Shown here piece by piece: positions 62,340 to 64,000 of a DNA stretch of 64,000 nt. Each line of letters opens with the position of its first letter. The stretch's first letter is position 1. The notes beneath the pieces were generated by a model. That model had not been told where the DNA came from. It worked only from the letters and a program-made list of their open reading frames with translations, and ran no database searches. This DNA comes from Bradyrhizobiaceae bacterium (lineage in GTDB: Bacteria; Pseudomonadota; Alphaproteobacteria; Rhizobiales; Xanthobacteraceae). The stretch spans positions 62,001 through 126,000 of the forward strand of contig JADYXZ010000021.1 of the NCBI GenBank assembly GCA_020853885.1, in the 5' to 3' direction. A program made the position numbers and the translations under genes.

Positions 62340-63863
62340 TTGCACGACGTCCTGGGTGATCTCATCGAGGATGCGGTGCGCCGGCACCCGGGCAAACCCG
62401 CCATCGTTAGCGCGGAACGAACGACGTCCTATGCAGAGCTTGATCGCGACGCCAACCGGCTTTTCGCCGCCCTCGTGAACCTCGGTCTGGCACCCGGCCG
62501 GACCGTCGGCATCCTTGCGCGCAATAATCCCGATTACCCCGTGGTCTTTCTGGCCGTCGCGCGCGCCGGCGGTATTCTTGTTCCGCTGAGCGTCCGGTCC
62601 ACGGCTTCCGATATCGCCGTCATCGCAAAGCGCGTCGCCATGTCGGTTCTGTTTGTCGAGCCGGAATTTCTGGAGATCGCAAAGAATTTGCCCGCCGTAT
62701 CGAAAGAAATTTTGCCGATTTCGCTGGCCGCCGCCGCCAGCACGAATTGTCCCCCGACGATCGGAGCCTTGATCTCGAGCAACATGGAGACCCCGCGCAT
62801 CCGGATCGATCCCGATGCCCCCAGCATTATCATGTTCACGAGCGGCACGACCGGCCGGCCGAAAGGCGTGACCGTCAGCCATCTCCGCTACCGCCGGCTC
62901 ATGGAGCAGCAGGTTCGGGAATGCGACATCAGGAACGACGACATCCTCCAGCTCGCCATGCCGCTCTTTCACAATGGCGGCCTCGTCGCCGTACTCGGAG
63001 CGGGACTTGCCGCCGGCGCAACGGTCGCATTCTATTCGGGCTCGTTCGAGCCCGGATGCGTGCTCGATCATGCACGGCGGCATCGCGTGACCATCGTGCA
63101 CTGGATCGCCACGATGCTGGCCCGCCTGACGGACCATCTGAATGGCCGGCCTGCCGACCTGCCGCATCTCCGCTGCATCCACTACGGATCGATGCCGACG
63201 ACGCAAGACCTTCTCGCCAAGGTCTCGGCCAGCTTCCCCGTGCCGCGGCTTCAGATATACGCCACGACGGACTGCGGACTCATCGCCGTGCTCAAGCCCG
63301 GCCAGCAGGTTCCGGCAGCCGACACGACCGGCAGGCTGCTGGCGGATACGCGCACGCGCATCGTGGATATCGAAGGCAACGAAGTCGGGCTCGGCGAAAT
63401 CGGCGAAGTCGTCGTGGATGCTTCCACGAGTGGCATGATGGGCTACTGGGACGAACCGGAATTGACCGCGAGGACAATCAGGGACGGATGGATTTACTCC
63501 GGCGACCTGGCGCGGCGCGACCGCGACGGCTTCATCACGCTCGTCGGACGAAAGGACAATCTGATCATTTCCGGCGGCGAGAACGTCTATCCGGCTGAAA
63601 TCGAAGAGGTTCTCGCCGGTTACCCATTGATCCGCGAGGTCATCGTCTGCGGCGTGCCCGACGCCAATTTTGGAGAGGCTGTCTGCGCGATCGTCGCCGC
63701 CGAAAAGAACGCGCTGGACTTGCCTGCCCTTCGCGCCTACTGCGCAGGCCGCCTCGCCGCCCACAAGATTCCGCGAAAACTGTTTCTCGTCGACGCGCTT
63801 CCGCGTACGGCTTCCGGCAAAATCGCCCGGGGCGCAGCGAAGAATCTGATCCTCGATTCCTGA
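62340..63863 (+). CDS. AMP-dependent acyl-CoA synthetase/ligase
   Basis: 507 residues. ANL superfamily: P-loop IIMFTSGTTGRPKGVTVSHL, QIYATTDCGLIAVL (A5 region, with T-T-D in place of the usual T-E), GWIYSGDLARRDRDGFITLV (A7), GRKDNLIISGGENVYPAEIE (A8) and the A10 Lys in PRTASGKIARG. Makes acyl- or aroyl-CoA from a carboxylic acid, ATP and CoA. TTG start at 62340 with GGGAGGAGG 5 nt upstream. Divergent from acyl-CoA dehydrogenase with a shared TetR box. Confidence 0.94.
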   Translation: MHDVLGDLIEDAVRRHPGKPAIVSAERTTSYAELDRDANRLFAALVNLGLAPGRTVGILARNNPDYPVVFLAVARAGGILVPLSVRSTASDIAVIAKRVAMSVLFVEPEFLEIAKNLPAVSKEILPISLAAAASTNCPPTIGALISSNMETPRIRIDPDAPSIIMFTSGTTGRPKGVTVSHLRYRRLMEQQVRECDIRNDDILQLAMPLFHNGGLVAVLGAGLAAGATVAFYSGSFEPGCVLDHARRHRVTIVHWIATMLARLTDHLNGRPADLPHLRCIHYGSMPTTQDLLAKVSASFPVPRLQIYATTDCGLIAVLKPGQQVPAADTTGRLLADTRTRIVDIEGNEVGLGEIGEVVVDASTSGMMGYWDEPELTARTIRDGWIYSGDLARRDRDGFITLVGRKDNLIISGGENVYPAEIEEVLAGYPLIREVIVCGVPDANFGEAVCAIVAAEKNALDLPALRAYCAGRLAAHKIPRKLFLVDALPRTASGKIARGAAKNLILDS

Positions 63864-63917
63864 CGGCGAAAGTTTTCAGTCGCAAAAGGCTACCGGTTCA
63901 ATCCCAAATCCTGTATC

Positions 63918-63937
63918 AACCAACCGATTGGTTGACA
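63918..63937. promoter_or_regulatory. TetR-type operator 3
   Basis: AACCAACC-GATT-GGTTGACA: 17 of 20 positions equal to operator 1; the wider core TCAACCAA...TTGGTTGA is palindromic. It lies 55 bp after the ligase stop, so it probably serves a gene that starts beyond the window. Confidence 0.65.
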
Positions 63938-64000
63938 GCCAAAAGCCGCCGTGCTGGAGTTTTTATCGTAGGGCTTTGCCCGCAAACCGGCTTGCCGGAA

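Noticed and set aside
62322-63764. 480-codon minus-strand open frame opposite the acyl-CoA ligase
   Set aside because: Shadow of the ligase gene; no motifs.
63892-63902. GGTTCAATCCC, resembling a tRNA T-loop
   Set aside because: No acceptor, D or anticodon stems can be formed around it.
1-64000. CRISPR arrays, rRNA, tRNA, prophage or IS elements
   Set aside because: Looked for regular spacer-repeat patterns, conserved RNA gene motifs and transposase/integrase motifs; none seen by eye.

Overview
The window reads as chromosomal DNA of a GC-rich alphaproteobacterium. Gene content and gene order (HWE-type histidine kinase, fused DctQM TRAP permease, several Liv/Dpp ABC operons, GntR/MocR/TetR-controlled catabolic islands, and a dispersed repeat built around a GAACAGCGAATTTT core) suggest Hyphomicrobiales near Bradyrhizobium, Rhodopseudomonas or Xanthobacteraceae; this placement is an inference. 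I see no rRNA, tRNA, CRISPR array, prophage or intact transposase. Coding density is high, and most operons have 4-base ATGA/GTGA overlaps.

Layout. 1-2244 (minus): archease, RtcB RNA ligase and a CapA-like protein cut by the window edge. 2407-3864: PAS-PAS-HWE histidine kinase. 4066-10131: a sugar module, with a PfkB-type kinase and glucokinase on plus and otsB, GH15 glycosidase and otsA on minus. 10483-18946: a GntR regulator, an FAH-family hydrolase and a complete Dpp-type peptide/nickel-class ABC transporter on minus, with a VOC protein and a Rid protein diverging from a shared 22-bp palindrome. 19028-20321: decayed genes (SDR and enolase-superfamily remnants). 20463-25014: TRAP transporter, second Rid protein and quinone-reductase-like MDR protein. 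25746-28321: 7TM-DISM histidine kinase and LuxR-type response regulator. 28549-35848: secreted Sel1/peptidoglycan-binding proteins, a very large secreted Cys-repeat protein and a small exported protein.

The right half is the most interesting part. 36586-46937 holds a Liv-type ABC transporter and a HAD hydrolase in one operon with a phosphohistidine swivel protein. The matching ATP-grasp (PEP-synthase N-terminal) half is encoded separately nearby; together they resemble the alpha and beta subunits of phenylphosphate synthase. Between them lies a MocR-type regulator that has lost the residues that hold PLP. 47308-49638 encodes two different MetE-like zinc proteins in tandem.

50414-57822 is an apparent catabolic operon: a molybdenum transhydroxylase-like alpha subunit (with an extra SCP2-like N-terminal domain), its iron-sulfur beta subunit, a ThDP enzyme, a crotonase most like the beta-diketone-cleaving 6-oxocamphor hydrolase, and a 3-hydroxyisobutyrate-dehydrogenase-type enzyme. 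58077-63863 adds an aldehyde dehydrogenase, an acyl-CoA dehydrogenase and an acyl-CoA ligase. A TetR regulator that is two TetR proteins fused head to tail sits among them, and three near-identical palindromes mark its likely targets. My reading is a hydroxylation, ring or diketone cleavage, oxidation and CoA-activation route for a cyclic or aromatic compound. The substrate cannot be read from the sequence. Starts given here are those best supported by a Shine-Dalgarno motif or domain boundary, and often differ from the longest open frame.
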